64,000 nucleotides of DNA from the NCBI GenBank assembly GCA_025992315.1, contig DAJPHG010000001.1, positions 1 through 64,000 of the forward strand. The letters are read 5' to 3'. Origin of the DNA: HGM10766 sp900757295. Lineage in GTDB: Bacteria > Bacillota_I > Bacilli_A > RF39 > UBA660. The notes under the pieces are model-generated. The model was not told where the DNA came from and searched no databases. It was given only the letters and a program-made list of their open reading frames with translations. Position 1 is the first letter of the stretch. Each line of letters starts with the position of its first letter. Of this stretch, positions 25,531-34,096 are shown in pieces. Position numbers and translations under genes: made by a program.

Positions 25531-25974
25531 ATGAAAAAGAAAGTTATAAGTATAATAGTTATCTTGGCCATATTAATTGGAGGATTTACTATTATAATGT
25601 TATTTAAGAATAATAATAAAAATGAAAGTAATAATTTAGTTGAAATGAATACTAAAACATTTAAAGAAAAAATTAATAATAAAGATAGTTTTATTTTATT
25701 AATAACTAAAGAAGGTTGTTCACATTGTGCTGAGTATTTACCTGTATTTATTAATGTTTTAGAAAAATATAATTTAACTGCTTATAAGTTAGATTTAGCA
25801 GATATGTCTGATAGTGATAAAGAATATCTTGCTGATATAGCAAATATTAGTGGTACTCCTACTACAGTATTTATTGAAAATGGTGAAGAAACAACAGTTT
25901 TAAATAGAATCGTTGGCTCAGCAAGTAGAAAAACTGTAATTGATAGATTAAAAACTATGAAATATATTAAATAA
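25531..25974 (+). CDS. Membrane-anchored thioredoxin-like protein
   Basis: 147 residues. One N-terminal membrane helix (about 5-25) is followed by a thioredoxin fold with the redox motif CSHC in TKEGCSHCAEYLPVF, the cis-Pro loop SGTPTTVF, and DLADMSD in between. It faces outside the membrane and may form, reduce or isomerise disulfides. Several proteins of the divergent Tad/T4SS locus are Cys-rich, so they are plausible clients (inference from location). Ten bases separate it from the CPBP protease gene. Confidence 0.8.
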   Translation: MKKKVISIIVILAILIGGFTIIMLFKNNNKNESNNLVEMNTKTFKEKINNKDSFILLITKEGCSHCAEYLPVFINVLEKYNLTAYKLDLADMSDSDKEYLADIANISGTPTTVFIENGEETTVLNRIVGSASRKTVIDRLKTMKYIK

Positions 25975-25984
25975 GGAGAATAAA

Positions 25985-26722
25985 ATGGGTTTTAAATGTA
26001 ATAATATGTTAGATAAGATAATGGTTATCTTAAGAGGTTTTGGTTTAATAATGTTATATATGTTTTTGGCTCCAATATTAATGATATTATTTAGATCTTT
26101 ACCTTTTAGTGATACATTTATTGGAAAAAACATTACTTACATTCTTGCTGAATTAGTTACTATGCTAGTTTTAATTGCTATATTTCATCAAAGATTTTTT
26201 AAAGATTGGAAAGACTTTAAAATAAATTATAAAAAATATTTAAAACAAGTTATATTTTATTGGATAATTGGTTTTGTATTAATGTTTTTATCTAATATTT
26301 TAATTAATACTATTATTAGTGATGGCATAGCTGTTAATGAAAGTGCAAATAGAAATACTTTAGCAACATTACCTATTTATTCTGTATTAGCAATGTGTAT
26401 TATGGCACCTATATGCGAAGAATTATTATTTAGAGCATCTTTCAAGGAAGCTTTTAAACATGCTATTACTTTTTCTTTATTTACTGGTATTTTATTTGCT
26501 GGTATGCATGTAGCAACTGGTATTGAATCTTGGAGCATTTCTTATTTAGCTAAAAATTGGCATGAGTTGTTATACTTTATTCCCTATGGAAGTGTTGGTG
26601 TAGCATTTGGATATGCATTTTATAAAACAAATAATATCTTCTCTTCTATTAGCTTACACATGCTTCATAATACTATCAGCGTAGCATTTATTTTACTTGC
26701 TACATTATTAGGTGGTGCATAA
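25985..26722 (+). CDS. CPBP-family intramembrane metalloprotease (CAAX/Abi)
   Basis: 245 residues with about seven membrane helices. The signature EELLFR (APICEELLFRASF) gives the EExxxR motif; the second motif FAGMHVATG and third HMLHNTIS supply the metal-binding His/Asn residues. CPBP enzymes are membrane proteases of Rce1/Abi type, often linked to bacteriocin immunity or protein processing. Substrate unknown. The stop is followed after one base by the next ATG. Confidence 0.85.
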   Translation: MGFKCNNMLDKIMVILRGFGLIMLYMFLAPILMILFRSLPFSDTFIGKNITYILAELVTMLVLIAIFHQRFFKDWKDFKINYKKYLKQVIFYWIIGFVLMFLSNILINTIISDGIAVNESANRNTLATLPIYSVLAMCIMAPICEELLFRASFKEAFKHAITFSLFTGILFAGMHVATGIESWSISYLAKNWHELLYFIPYGSVGVAFGYAFYKTNNIFSSISLHMLHNTISVAFILLATLLGGA

Positions 26723-26723
26723 A

Positions 26724-27581
26724 ATGGAAGAAGAAAGAAGTATAAGTAATGGTAAATTATTTTTTATCATTTTTATTTTATTGATAATTTCAACTGTTTT
26801 ATGGGCAAGATTTATTAGTACTAAAGGTCTAATAGTAAAAGAATATCCAGTTTATAATACTAATATTACAGATAATTTTGATGGATTAAAAATAGTACAG
26901 TTTTCAGATTTATTATACGGAAGAACAGTTAATAAAAGTGATGTAGACAAATTAGTTACTAAAATAAATGAATTAAAACCAGATATTGTAGTATTTACAG
27001 GAAATTTATTTGATAAAGATACTATTGTAAATAATAATTTAAAAAATGATATAGAAAAAAAATTAAGTAAGATTAATGCAAAGTTATATAAGTTTGCAAT
27101 TTATGGTAACCTTGATAAAAAAATTGATAATTATGATATATTAATGAAAAATGCAGGCTTTACAGTTTTAAGTAATAGCAGTGAATTAGTTTATTATAAT
27201 GGTACTGCTCCAATTTTTGTAGGTGGACTTGATTCCATGCTAGCTAATTCGATGGATGTTGATACTACTCTAAGTCCTTTAAAAGAAGAACAATATCAAG
27301 ACTGTTATAAAATCGTGATTGCTCATGAACCTGATAGTTATGACAAATTTAAAGATTATAATGTTGATTTAGTTTTAAGTGGACATTCTTTAAATGGACA
27401 AGTTCGTGTTCCATTTGTAGGTGCAATAAAAAATAAAAAAGGAAGTCTAAAGTATAATAATGCTTATTACAAAATTGGCAATACTGATATGTATATCTCT
27501 GGTGGTATTGGAACTAGTAATTACAGTTTTAGATGGTTTAATAAACCTTCTATAAATTTATATCGTTTATACAAAAAATAA
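26724..27581 (+). CDS. Metallophosphoesterase-like protein with degraded metal site
   Basis: 285 residues from the ATG at 26724 (AGGTGGTG upstream; an in-frame GTG lies at 26712). A membrane helix at about 11-28 is followed by a calcineurin-like fold. Every conserved motif is recognisable but altered: SDLHxG is SDLLYG (His to Leu64), TGD is TGN94, GNHD is GNLD (Leu130) and GHxHxGQ is GHSLNGQ (Leu223). Only Asp62, Asn129, His201 and His221 remain. Family members such as YkuE are membrane-linked phosphoesterases. This one has probably lost normal two-metal catalysis and may bind a ligand or partner instead. Terminator at 27579-27604. Confidence 0.75.
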   Translation: MEEERSISNGKLFFIIFILLIISTVLWARFISTKGLIVKEYPVYNTNITDNFDGLKIVQFSDLLYGRTVNKSDVDKLVTKINELKPDIVVFTGNLFDKDTIVNNNLKNDIEKKLSKINAKLYKFAIYGNLDKKIDNYDILMKNAGFTVLSNSSELVYYNGTAPIFVGGLDSMLANSMDVDTTLSPLKEEQYQDCYKIVIAHEPDSYDKFKDYNVDLVLSGHSLNGQVRVPFVGAIKNKKGSLKYNNAYYKIGNTDMYISGGIGTSNYSFRWFNKPSINLYRLYKK

Positions 27582-27604
27582 TTGGAAAACCAATTATTTT
27601 TTTA
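27579..27604. terminator. Terminator between convergent genes
   Basis: AATTGG-AAAA-CCAATT followed by ATTTTTTT on the plus strand, with an A-run on the other side. It can end the phosphoesterase operon and partly the convergent helicase. Confidence 0.75.
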
Positions 27605-29075
27605 TGCATTCAATATATTTTTTATTCTCTCTTTTGATTTCTTTAACAAATATAGATATATTAGATTTATCTAAGTAAAAGTAAATATTATTTTTAGTTC
27701 TAGTTAAAGCTACATAAAATAATCTTCTTTCTTCTTCATATCTAATATTATCTTTATAATTATTTACATATTTAAATATTCTTTCATCTTCTAGTTTATT
27801 AGGAAAACCATATAAACTATTAATTAAGTTAATTAAAATAACATTATCTGCTTCTAATCCTTTTGCTTTATGGACTGTTAAAAATCTCACTTTAATAAAC
27901 TCATTATTTAAATATATATTCCCTTCTCTATCTATTTGAAATACATTAAAATCTAAATATTTATTTATATCAAAATTATTTCTAGATAATATTAGAACAC
28001 TTCCTTTAGATTTAACTTCCATTATTAATTTAGTTAAATCTTTTTTTATTGATTTATAATATACGAATTTTAATGGTTTATTTATACTTGTAAATGAGTT
28101 TAACTCTTTTTTTATTTGGTTATTATTTTTCATAATAAACTTACCAGCTATATTAATAATTTCTTTAGAGTTTCGATAAGTATTATTTAAATATAATATT
28201 TTTGCTTTATCATAATAATCTTTAAAGTTTAAAAAGACATTTAAATTACACCCACTAAATCTATATATAGATTGATAATCATCCCCCACTACTAAAAGTT
28301 TTGCTTTAGTTTTATCTACTAATTTTTTTAATAGTTTGTATCTTATTATAGATGTATCTTGATATTCATCTACTATTATATATTTATACTTTATCTTAAT
28401 ATTATCTATATTAGTAATGGCCAAAGATAACATATCATTAAAATCAATTAAATTAGATGCATTTAATTCACTATTATAAAATATTAAAATGCTATAAATA
28501 ATAATTAAAATATGATAATCTTTTTTTAATTTAAAATAACTTTTAAAAATACTTATATCTATATTATTTGACTTATATAAATTGATAAAAGTAACTATAG
28601 TTTTAAATAGTTTATTATACTTTTTTGATTTTAAAAATAATTTATATTTTTTTAGATAATTATATTTGGTATAAAATATCTGCTCATATTTTAAAATACA
28701 TTTAATTAAATAATGGTTGCTATAAATTAATTCTGTTAGAAAAAAGTTAGTTATTTCTTCTAAATAGTTTTCTTTTACAACATAGTAATTATTCCCGATA
28801 ATATCTAATGCTAGTTTATGAAAAGTTTTAATATCTAATTCATAATTAAAATTTATTTTTAATTTATATTTCAAGCTATTTACGGTTTCATTTGTAAAAG
28901 ATATAACTAAAATATCGTTTAAGGAAACATTTAATATTTCTTTTAAATATTTTATTTTAGCCATTATTGTAAGAGTTTTCCCAGCACCTGCTCCTGCTAT
29001 AACAAGTAGATATTTACTATCATCATAGATAACTCTTGTTTGATCTTCATCTAAGTAAAATTCATTTATTTTCAT
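27594..29075 (-). CDS. Short UvrD/Rep-type superfamily 1 helicase
   Basis: 493 residues, far shorter than PcrA/UvrD (about 720). All core motifs are seen in order: Walker A GAGAGKT (motif I), VDEYQDTS (II), GDDYQSIYRFSG (III), YLNNTYRNSKEI (IV), VRFLTVHKAKGLEADNV (V), and FYVALTRTKNNIYF (VI). The missing length is in the 1B/2B inserts and C-terminus. It is probably a 3'-5' DNA helicase or translocase in repair. Low-GC base use like its neighbours gives no sign of transfer. Confidence 0.85.
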   Translation of the reverse strand: MKINEFYLDEDQTRVIYDDSKYLLVIAGAGAGKTLTIMAKIKYLKEILNVSLNDILVISFTNETVNSLKYKLKINFNYELDIKTFHKLALDIIGNNYYVVKENYLEEITNFFLTELIYSNHYLIKCILKYEQIFYTKYNYLKKYKLFLKSKKYNKLFKTIVTFINLYKSNNIDISIFKSYFKLKKDYHILIIIYSILIFYNSELNASNLIDFNDMLSLAITNIDNIKIKYKYIIVDEYQDTSIIRYKLLKKLVDKTKAKLLVVGDDYQSIYRFSGCNLNVFLNFKDYYDKAKILYLNNTYRNSKEIINIAGKFIMKNNNQIKKELNSFTSINKPLKFVYYKSIKKDLTKLIMEVKSKGSVLILSRNNFDINKYLDFNVFQIDREGNIYLNNEFIKVRFLTVHKAKGLEADNVILINLINSLYGFPNKLEDERIFKYVNNYKDNIRYEEERRLFYVALTRTKNNIYFYLDKSNISIFVKEIKRENKKYIECIKK

Positions 29076-29120
29076 AATCTTTAAGTTTTAATAGCTCATT
29101 TATTATATCTTAAATTAACA

Positions 29121-29148
29121 AAATAAAAAAGACATTTTCATGTCTTTA
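29121..29148 (-). terminator. Terminator of the 29146-31175 operon
   Basis: Minus-strand stem AAAGACAT-GAAA-ATGTCTTT followed by TTTATTTT. It overlaps the stop codon of the short gene. Confidence 0.8.
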
Positions 29149-29427
29149 ATATACTTCTAGTTCTCCACTATTTATTTTATTAGCAGTTTCCATCATATCA
29201 ACCGTAAATACTTTTAATAAAAATTCTTTAACTTCTTTATCTTCTACTACGTCCATATATGAGCCATCATCTTCGATTGTTTCTTCGAATATTTCATATT
29301 CACTAGTAGTTTTTTCATCTGCTGTTAATCTATTTGCATAAAAGAATTTGTGTCCTTCTTGAACTGTGTCTAATAATAATAAATACTTTTCATTATCTTC
29401 TAATGTTATTATTTGTCCACTTTTCAT
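29146..29427 (-). CDS. Small DUF1292-like protein
   Basis: 93 residues, acidic. The pattern ITLEDNEKYLLLLDTVQEGHKFFYANRL...YEIFEE with an acidic closing segment (SYMDVVEDKEVKEFLLKVF) resembles DUF1292/YrzB-like proteins. No enzymatic motif. It overlaps the upstream coiled-coil membrane protein gene by four bases and so is coupled to it. A strong terminator follows. Confidence 0.6.
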   Translation of the reverse strand: MKSGQIITLEDNEKYLLLLDTVQEGHKFFYANRLTADEKTTSEYEIFEETIEDDGSYMDVVEDKEVKEFLLKVFTVDMMETANKINSGELEVY

Positions 29428-31175
29428 CTTGTTCTTCCTCCAAAATTATTGCTATATGCTTGTTTAGTAGCATTAAATATTTCTTCTACTTCATGAATAT
29501 CCTTTAAACCATAAGATCCATTTATTTGAATTCCTTGGAAGTTTTCTGGAATTTCATTATTTTTATATCTTTCAATAACACTTTGTAGACCATTCATTAA
29601 ATCTGCAAGTTGATCTTCAGATAAACTATTTAAATCATTTAGTATTTCTTCTTTTTTACCATCAACTTTTGTTTTACTAGCAAGAGTTTGCTTAGCGTGT
29701 TGTAAGATATCATTTAAATCTTCTTTAGTCATATCTTCAAATGTTTCTCCATTAGAAATTGATTCTTCTAAGGCATCAATAAATGCTTGTAAATCTTCAG
29801 GACTTGCTATATCTATTTTATTCATACAGTTAGCTTTAACATTATTTTGATTTAGTAAATTATTCTCAGTATTTTGTTGTTCTTCAACATTTTCTTTCTT
29901 TTTATTTTTATTAAATAAATTTTTAATAGAATCTTTTTTAGATTTAATCTTAGATTTTAAATTATCAGCAAATTTACTCTTAGATACTTTTAACCAAGCG
30001 TTTTTTCCTAACTTAGCTACTCCTACTGCACCGGCAGATAAGAATGCAGCACCTTCAACACTTCTTAATATTCCTTCTAATACTGATATATCGTTTAATA
30101 CTTTTCCACCTACAGACCATAATCCTGTTGCACCATTAAAACTAGCACCAACAATTTTATTTCCTAATAGGAATTGATTTATTCCATGAAGTGGTCCACC
30201 TAAACCAATATGGTGAAGAGTTGGCCATAATGAACTTACAATTCTAGCTGCTCCAATCCATGGTGCTCCATAAACAATAGTTGAAGTTGTTAATCCCGCT
30301 AAAGCTACAATTATTAAAGCTGAAGCAACTTTATGATTTTTCATCCAATCTACACAATAATCTTTTGCTTTTATAACTTTTCTCTTAGCTGTTTTAGCTT
30401 TATTCCCTAACTTACTCTTTAAAGAGTTATTTTTCATTTCTTCTAATTGTTTTTTAATATCTTCTAAACTGTTTTTTAAATCATTATTTTCTTTTTGTAA
30501 ATCATTAATTTTGCTCTTTAAATCACTATTTTCTTTTTGTAAATTATTAATTTTATCTTTTAAATCTGCATTTTCTTTTTCAAAAGGATTTGTTTCTTTT
30601 TTATCATTTTGGGTATTTTTATAAGTTGTCATATCAAGTGTTTCATTTTTAGTATTATCATTTTGTTTTGTATCTGCTTTAGTATTCTCATTTTTAGCAT
30701 AATTAGACATTTTATTATCAATAGAATAGAAATTATTTCTCATTTCTTTTAAACTAGAAAAAACTTTATCTTGTTCTTCCTTAGGTAACTTAGATATGTC
30801 ATCAAATAGCTTAGTTTCAGAAAATTTAGAATTACCTTTAATTGTGTTAATACAAGCAATATTTTTCTTTAATTTTTTACATTCAATATTTCTTTTGCCA
30901 ACTATATCATCTCTTAAATCTGGATCAGATACTTTTTTTAATTCTTCGTCATACTTTTGAATTGCTTGCATACATTTTATTTGTTTATAAGAAAACTTTA
31001 TTTGCATAAACATTGCTTCAGCAAATGCTTGGACACAACTATTTTCTTTTTCCTTTAATTGAGGGTATAAAATAGCGTTGATTGATTCAATATTCTTTTT
31101 AATATTATTAAGTTCTTCTTTAGAGTTAAAATCTTTAATTATTTCCCAATATTTTTGATATGACTCTTCTTTCAT
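29424..31175 (-). CDS. Coiled-coil membrane protein of unknown function
   Basis: 583 residues from the ATG at 31175 (GAGTGAT upstream). An N-terminal helical region contains two Cys-bearing helices. A heptad coiled coil lies at about 200-255 (repeats of DLK-NKINDLQKEN type), and three hydrophobic stretches follow between about 280 and 385, one reading VASALIIVALAGLTTSTIVYG. The C-terminal half is a Lys/Glu/Asn-rich cytoplasmic domain. No known family recognised. Being paired with a DUF1292-like gene suggests a dedicated two-gene unit. It could be a membrane-organising or secretion-related protein, but there is no direct proof. Confidence 0.6.
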   Translation of the reverse strand: MKEESYQKYWEIIKDFNSKEELNNIKKNIESINAILYPQLKEKENSCVQAFAEAMFMQIKFSYKQIKCMQAIQKYDEELKKVSDPDLRDDIVGKRNIECKKLKKNIACINTIKGNSKFSETKLFDDISKLPKEEQDKVFSSLKEMRNNFYSIDNKMSNYAKNENTKADTKQNDNTKNETLDMTTYKNTQNDKKETNPFEKENADLKDKINNLQKENSDLKSKINDLQKENNDLKNSLEDIKKQLEEMKNNSLKSKLGNKAKTAKRKVIKAKDYCVDWMKNHKVASALIIVALAGLTTSTIVYGAPWIGAARIVSSLWPTLHHIGLGGPLHGINQFLLGNKIVGASFNGATGLWSVGGKVLNDISVLEGILRSVEGAAFLSAGAVGVAKLGKNAWLKVSKSKFADNLKSKIKSKKDSIKNLFNKNKKKENVEEQQNTENNLLNQNNVKANCMNKIDIASPEDLQAFIDALEESISNGETFEDMTKEDLNDILQHAKQTLASKTKVDGKKEEILNDLNSLSEDQLADLMNGLQSVIERYKNNEIPENFQGIQINGSYGLKDIHEVEEIFNATKQAYSNNFGGRTR

Positions 31176-31265
31176 TATTATCACTCATTTCTATCATAAA
31201 TTATATTATTTATAAATGTTTTTGTCAAACTTGTTAATATTAATGTTGTAAGTTTTTGACATTAT

Positions 31266-31292
31266 TTAGCACTCTCTATTGACAAGTGCTAA
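31266..31292 (+). promoter_or_regulatory. CIRCE operator (HrcA site) of clpB
   Basis: TTAGCACTC - nine bases - AAGTGCTAA. It matches the CIRCE consensus inverted repeat (second half GAGTGCTAA) with one mismatch and lies over the -35 box of the clpB promoter. HrcA should repress clpB without heat stress; hrcA itself is not in this window. Confidence 0.93.
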
Positions 31293-31306
31293 ATAATGAG
31301 TATAAT
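31279..31306 (+). promoter_or_regulatory. Sigma-A promoter of clpB
   Basis: Consensus -35 TTGACA (31279-31284), 16-base spacer, consensus -10 TATAAT (31301-31306). The CIRCE repeat covers the -35 box. AAAGGAGG lies eight bases before the ATG. Confidence 0.9.
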
Positions 31307-31332
31307 ATGTAGTTGTAAAGGAGGTATTTAAT

Positions 31333-33441
31333 ATGATGAATGAACAAAAACAAGAAAATGTTTTAGAAAAATATGGACGTGATATAACTAGTAATGTTAA
31401 AGATGGTAAAACTGATCCTGTTATAGGGCGCGATAATGAAATTAGAGATATCACTAGAATACTTTCTAGAAAAACTAAAAACAACCCTGTTTTAATCGGA
31501 GATCCAGGTGTTGGTAAAACAGCTATTGTAGAAGGCCTAGCTCAAAGAATTATTAAAGGAGATGTTCCAAATAGTTTAAAAAATAAAACAATTTGGGAAT
31601 TAGACATGGGTGCTTTAATAGCTGGTGCAAAATACCGTGGAGAATTTGAAGAACGTTTAAAAGCAGTGTTAAAAGAAGTTAAAGAATCAGATGGTAACAT
31701 CATTATGTTTATTGATGAAATTCACATGATTGTTGGTGCTGGTGCTTTAGAAGGAGCCATGGATGCTGGTAATATGTTAAAACCTATGCTTGCTCGTGGT
31801 GAAATTCATTGTATTGGTGCTACTACACTAAATGAATATCGTAAATACATTGAAAAAGATGGAGCTTTGGAAAGAAGATTTCAAAAAATCCAAGTAAGTG
31901 AGCCTAGTGTTTTAGATACTATCACTATACTTAGAGGTCTAAAATCTCGTTTTGAAGTTTATCATGGTGTTACAATTAAAGATAAAGCATTAGTTGCAGC
32001 AGCTAACCTTTCTGATAGATATATAACTAATAGATATTTACCAGATAAAGCAATTGATTTAGTAGATGAAGCTTGTGCTACAATCAAAGTTCAAATGGAA
32101 TCTGTTCCAGTTAACTTAGATAATCTAACAAAAAAAATAATGCAGTTACAAATTGAACTTGAAGCTTTAAAGAAAGAAAAAGATGATATTTCTAAAAATC
32201 GAGTTGAAGAGTTAAAAGTTAAAATCAAAGATCTTCAAGAAAAAGAAAAAGTTTTAAGAGATCAATGGAATAAGGAAAAAGAAATCAGTTCTAATATCAA
32301 TCATAAAAAAGAAGAAATTGAAAAAGCTAATTTACAATTAGAACAAGCTCAAAATAGCTATGATCTAGAAACTGCTGCTAAATTAAGACACGGTACTATA
32401 CCTAGATTACAAGAAGAACTTGCTAGTTTAAAAGAAAGTTCAAAATCAAAAATTTTAAGTGATGTTGTTGATGATGAATCAATAGCAGCAATAATTTCAA
32501 AATGGACTAATATTCCTATAAGTAAGTTAGTTAGCGGAGAAAGAGAAAAATTAATTCACTTAGAAGATAATTTAGCAAAAAGAGTTAAAGGTCAAGATGA
32601 AGCATTGAAATTAGTTAGTGAAGCTATTATTAGAGCACGTAGTGGAATTAAAGACCCTAACCGCCCTATTGGATCATTTATATTTTTAGGTCCTACTGGA
32701 GTTGGTAAAACTGAAGTAGCTAAAAGTTTAGCTTATGAGTTGTTTGATGATGAACGCCATATGGTAAGAATTGATATGAGTGAATATATGGAAGCACACA
32801 GTGTGTCTCGTTTAGTTGGTGCTCCTCCTGGATATGTAGGATATGATGAAGGTGGTCAATTAACAGAAGCTGTAAGACGTAATCCCTACTCTATTGTTTT
32901 ATTTGATGAAATAGAAAAAGCACACAAAGATGTATTTAACATATTACTTCAAATATTAGATGATGGTAGAATTACTGATTCTCAAGGTCGTACTGTTGAC
33001 TTTAAAAACACAATTATCATTATGACTTCTAATTTAGGTAGTGAATATATTTTAGAAGACAATAAAGATTCAAAAACTTTAGTAATGAATCAATTACGCC
33101 AAACATTTAAACCAGAATTTATTAATCGTATTGACGAAATAATTATATTTAAATCTTTAGATAAAAAAGTAGTTTATGAAATTCTTGATAAGATTATCAA
33201 AGATATAGAAAAACGTCTAGTTGATAAACGTTTAAAATTAGAACTAACAGATAAGGCTAAGGAATTTGTAATTAATGAATCATATGATGAAAGATATGGT
33301 GCACGTCCTATAAAACGTTTTGTTGCTAGAAATATAGAAACCCTAATTGCTAAAAATATTATTTTAGACAAAATAAAATTCAATAGTACTATTACTATTG
33401 ACGTAGTTAATAATGAATTAGTAATTAAAGATGCTATTTAA
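31333..33441 (+). CDS. clpB: ClpB-type AAA+ disaggregase lacking the N-terminal Clp-N domain
   Basis: 702 residues. First AAA+ domain: Walker A GDPGVGKT and the ClpB block KYRGEFEERLKAVL. A middle coiled-coil domain follows (about 280-400, shorter than in E. coli ClpB). Second AAA+ domain: GPTGVGKTEVAK, VRIDMSEYMEAHSVSRLVGAPPGYVGYDEGGQLTE, IVLFDEIEKAH, and TSNLGSEYI. The usual 140-residue Clp-N domain is missing: the protein begins directly before NPVLIGDPGVGKT. No IGF/VGF-type ClpP-binding loop is evident. It is expected to solubilise protein aggregates with DnaK. CIRCE control makes it a heat-shock gene. Confidence 0.93.
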   Translation: MMNEQKQENVLEKYGRDITSNVKDGKTDPVIGRDNEIRDITRILSRKTKNNPVLIGDPGVGKTAIVEGLAQRIIKGDVPNSLKNKTIWELDMGALIAGAKYRGEFEERLKAVLKEVKESDGNIIMFIDEIHMIVGAGALEGAMDAGNMLKPMLARGEIHCIGATTLNEYRKYIEKDGALERRFQKIQVSEPSVLDTITILRGLKSRFEVYHGVTIKDKALVAAANLSDRYITNRYLPDKAIDLVDEACATIKVQMESVPVNLDNLTKKIMQLQIELEALKKEKDDISKNRVEELKVKIKDLQEKEKVLRDQWNKEKEISSNINHKKEEIEKANLQLEQAQNSYDLETAAKLRHGTIPRLQEELASLKESSKSKILSDVVDDESIAAIISKWTNIPISKLVSGEREKLIHLEDNLAKRVKGQDEALKLVSEAIIRARSGIKDPNRPIGSFIFLGPTGVGKTEVAKSLAYELFDDERHMVRIDMSEYMEAHSVSRLVGAPPGYVGYDEGGQLTEAVRRNPYSIVLFDEIEKAHKDVFNILLQILDDGRITDSQGRTVDFKNTIIIMTSNLGSEYILEDNKDSKTLVMNQLRQTFKPEFINRIDEIIIFKSLDKKVVYEILDKIIKDIEKRLVDKRLKLELTDKAKEFVINESYDERYGARPIKRFVARNIETLIAKNIILDKIKFNSTITIDVVNNELVIKDAI

Positions 33442-33456
33442 GTAGCATCTTTTTTA
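33427..33456. terminator. Terminator at the clpB 3' end
   Basis: AAAGATGCTA - six bases - TAGCATCTTT then TTTTT. It overlaps the clpB stop codon and the end of the convergent gene. Confidence 0.85.
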
Positions 33457-33877
33457 GTTCATTTAATGTTTCTTTTATATCTTTATTATTTAAATAAGTT
33501 AAATAGTTATTATATTGATTAATATATTTTTTATTTTTTAAAGGTTTATTAGATAAATCTAACCAATAAACTCTAGTAAATGTTCCAATACAAAAAGGCA
33601 TTTTCATCGGAAGAGTTATCCCTCTTTTTCTTACTTGTTTTATCGTTACTATACTTTTTTCATGTTTTACTAAGTTAAAAGCATATTGAAATGCTGAAAG
33701 AAATTCATTAGAATATTTTATGTTTCTAATTTTATAAGAACTTAAATTAACTAATAATGAATTTATTTCTTTTTCTAATTTATTATTATCTATTTCTTCA
33801 ATTTTATTTTTATCTTCTATTTCATAGATTATTTTTAATACATCATCTATTGCTAATAATATTACCTCTTTATTCAT
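33434..33877 (-). CDS. Hypothetical protein (147 aa)
   Basis: I do not recognise the family. A soluble protein with an N-terminal amphipathic helix, a conserved-looking core (FQYAFNLVKHEKSIVTIKQVRKRG) and an aromatic segment (FCIGTFTRVYWLDLSNKP). The Asn/His-Lys core loosely resembles HEPN-type helical domains, which is not enough for a call. The gene is convergent with clpB and overlaps its end by eight bases. A tRNA-Thr gene and its terminator lie upstream on the same strand. Confidence 0.5.
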   Translation of the reverse strand: MNKEVILLAIDDVLKIIYEIEDKNKIEEIDNNKLEKEINSLLVNLSSYKIRNIKYSNEFLSAFQYAFNLVKHEKSIVTIKQVRKRGITLPMKMPFCIGTFTRVYWLDLSNKPLKNKKYINQYNNYLTYLNNKDIKETLNELKKMLLK

Positions 33878-33902
33878 ATTTACCTCAACTTTATAATAAA
33901 TA

Positions 33903-33928
33903 TAAAAACGACTTATTAAAAGTCGTTT
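33903..33928 (-). terminator. Terminator of tRNA-Thr
   Basis: Minus-strand stem AAACGACTT/AAGTCGTTT followed by TTTAT, about 12 bases after the tRNA 3' end. Confidence 0.8.
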
Positions 33929-33939
33929 AAATTACTAAA

Positions 33940-34013
33940 TGGTGCCGAATGATTGAATTAAACAACCCTCTAATCCTTACCATGGATTCGTTTTATCACT
34001 AAACTAATTCGGC
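33940..34013 (-). tRNA. tRNA-Thr (anticodon GGT), structurally unusual
   Basis: 74 bases with encoded CCA. Acceptor stem GCCGAAT/ATTCGGC, D-stem GTTT/AAAC, anticodon stem AATCC/GGATT with loop ATGGTAA (U33, anticodon GGT), T-stem GGTTG/CAATC. GCC...GGC with discriminator A matches bacterial tRNA-Thr. Odd features: the D-loop is AGTGATA (A where G19 is universal) and the T-loop is TTTAATT (T where C56 is universal). This would replace the G19-C56 tertiary pair by A-U. A TATAAT box lies about 11 bases upstream. Confidence 0.85.
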
Positions 34014-34096
34014 AGTACATTTATATTATATCATAATTTAAAAAAATTTATACTAAAAATTTAAGATTATGCTAATATTATATTAGGAGATATTTT

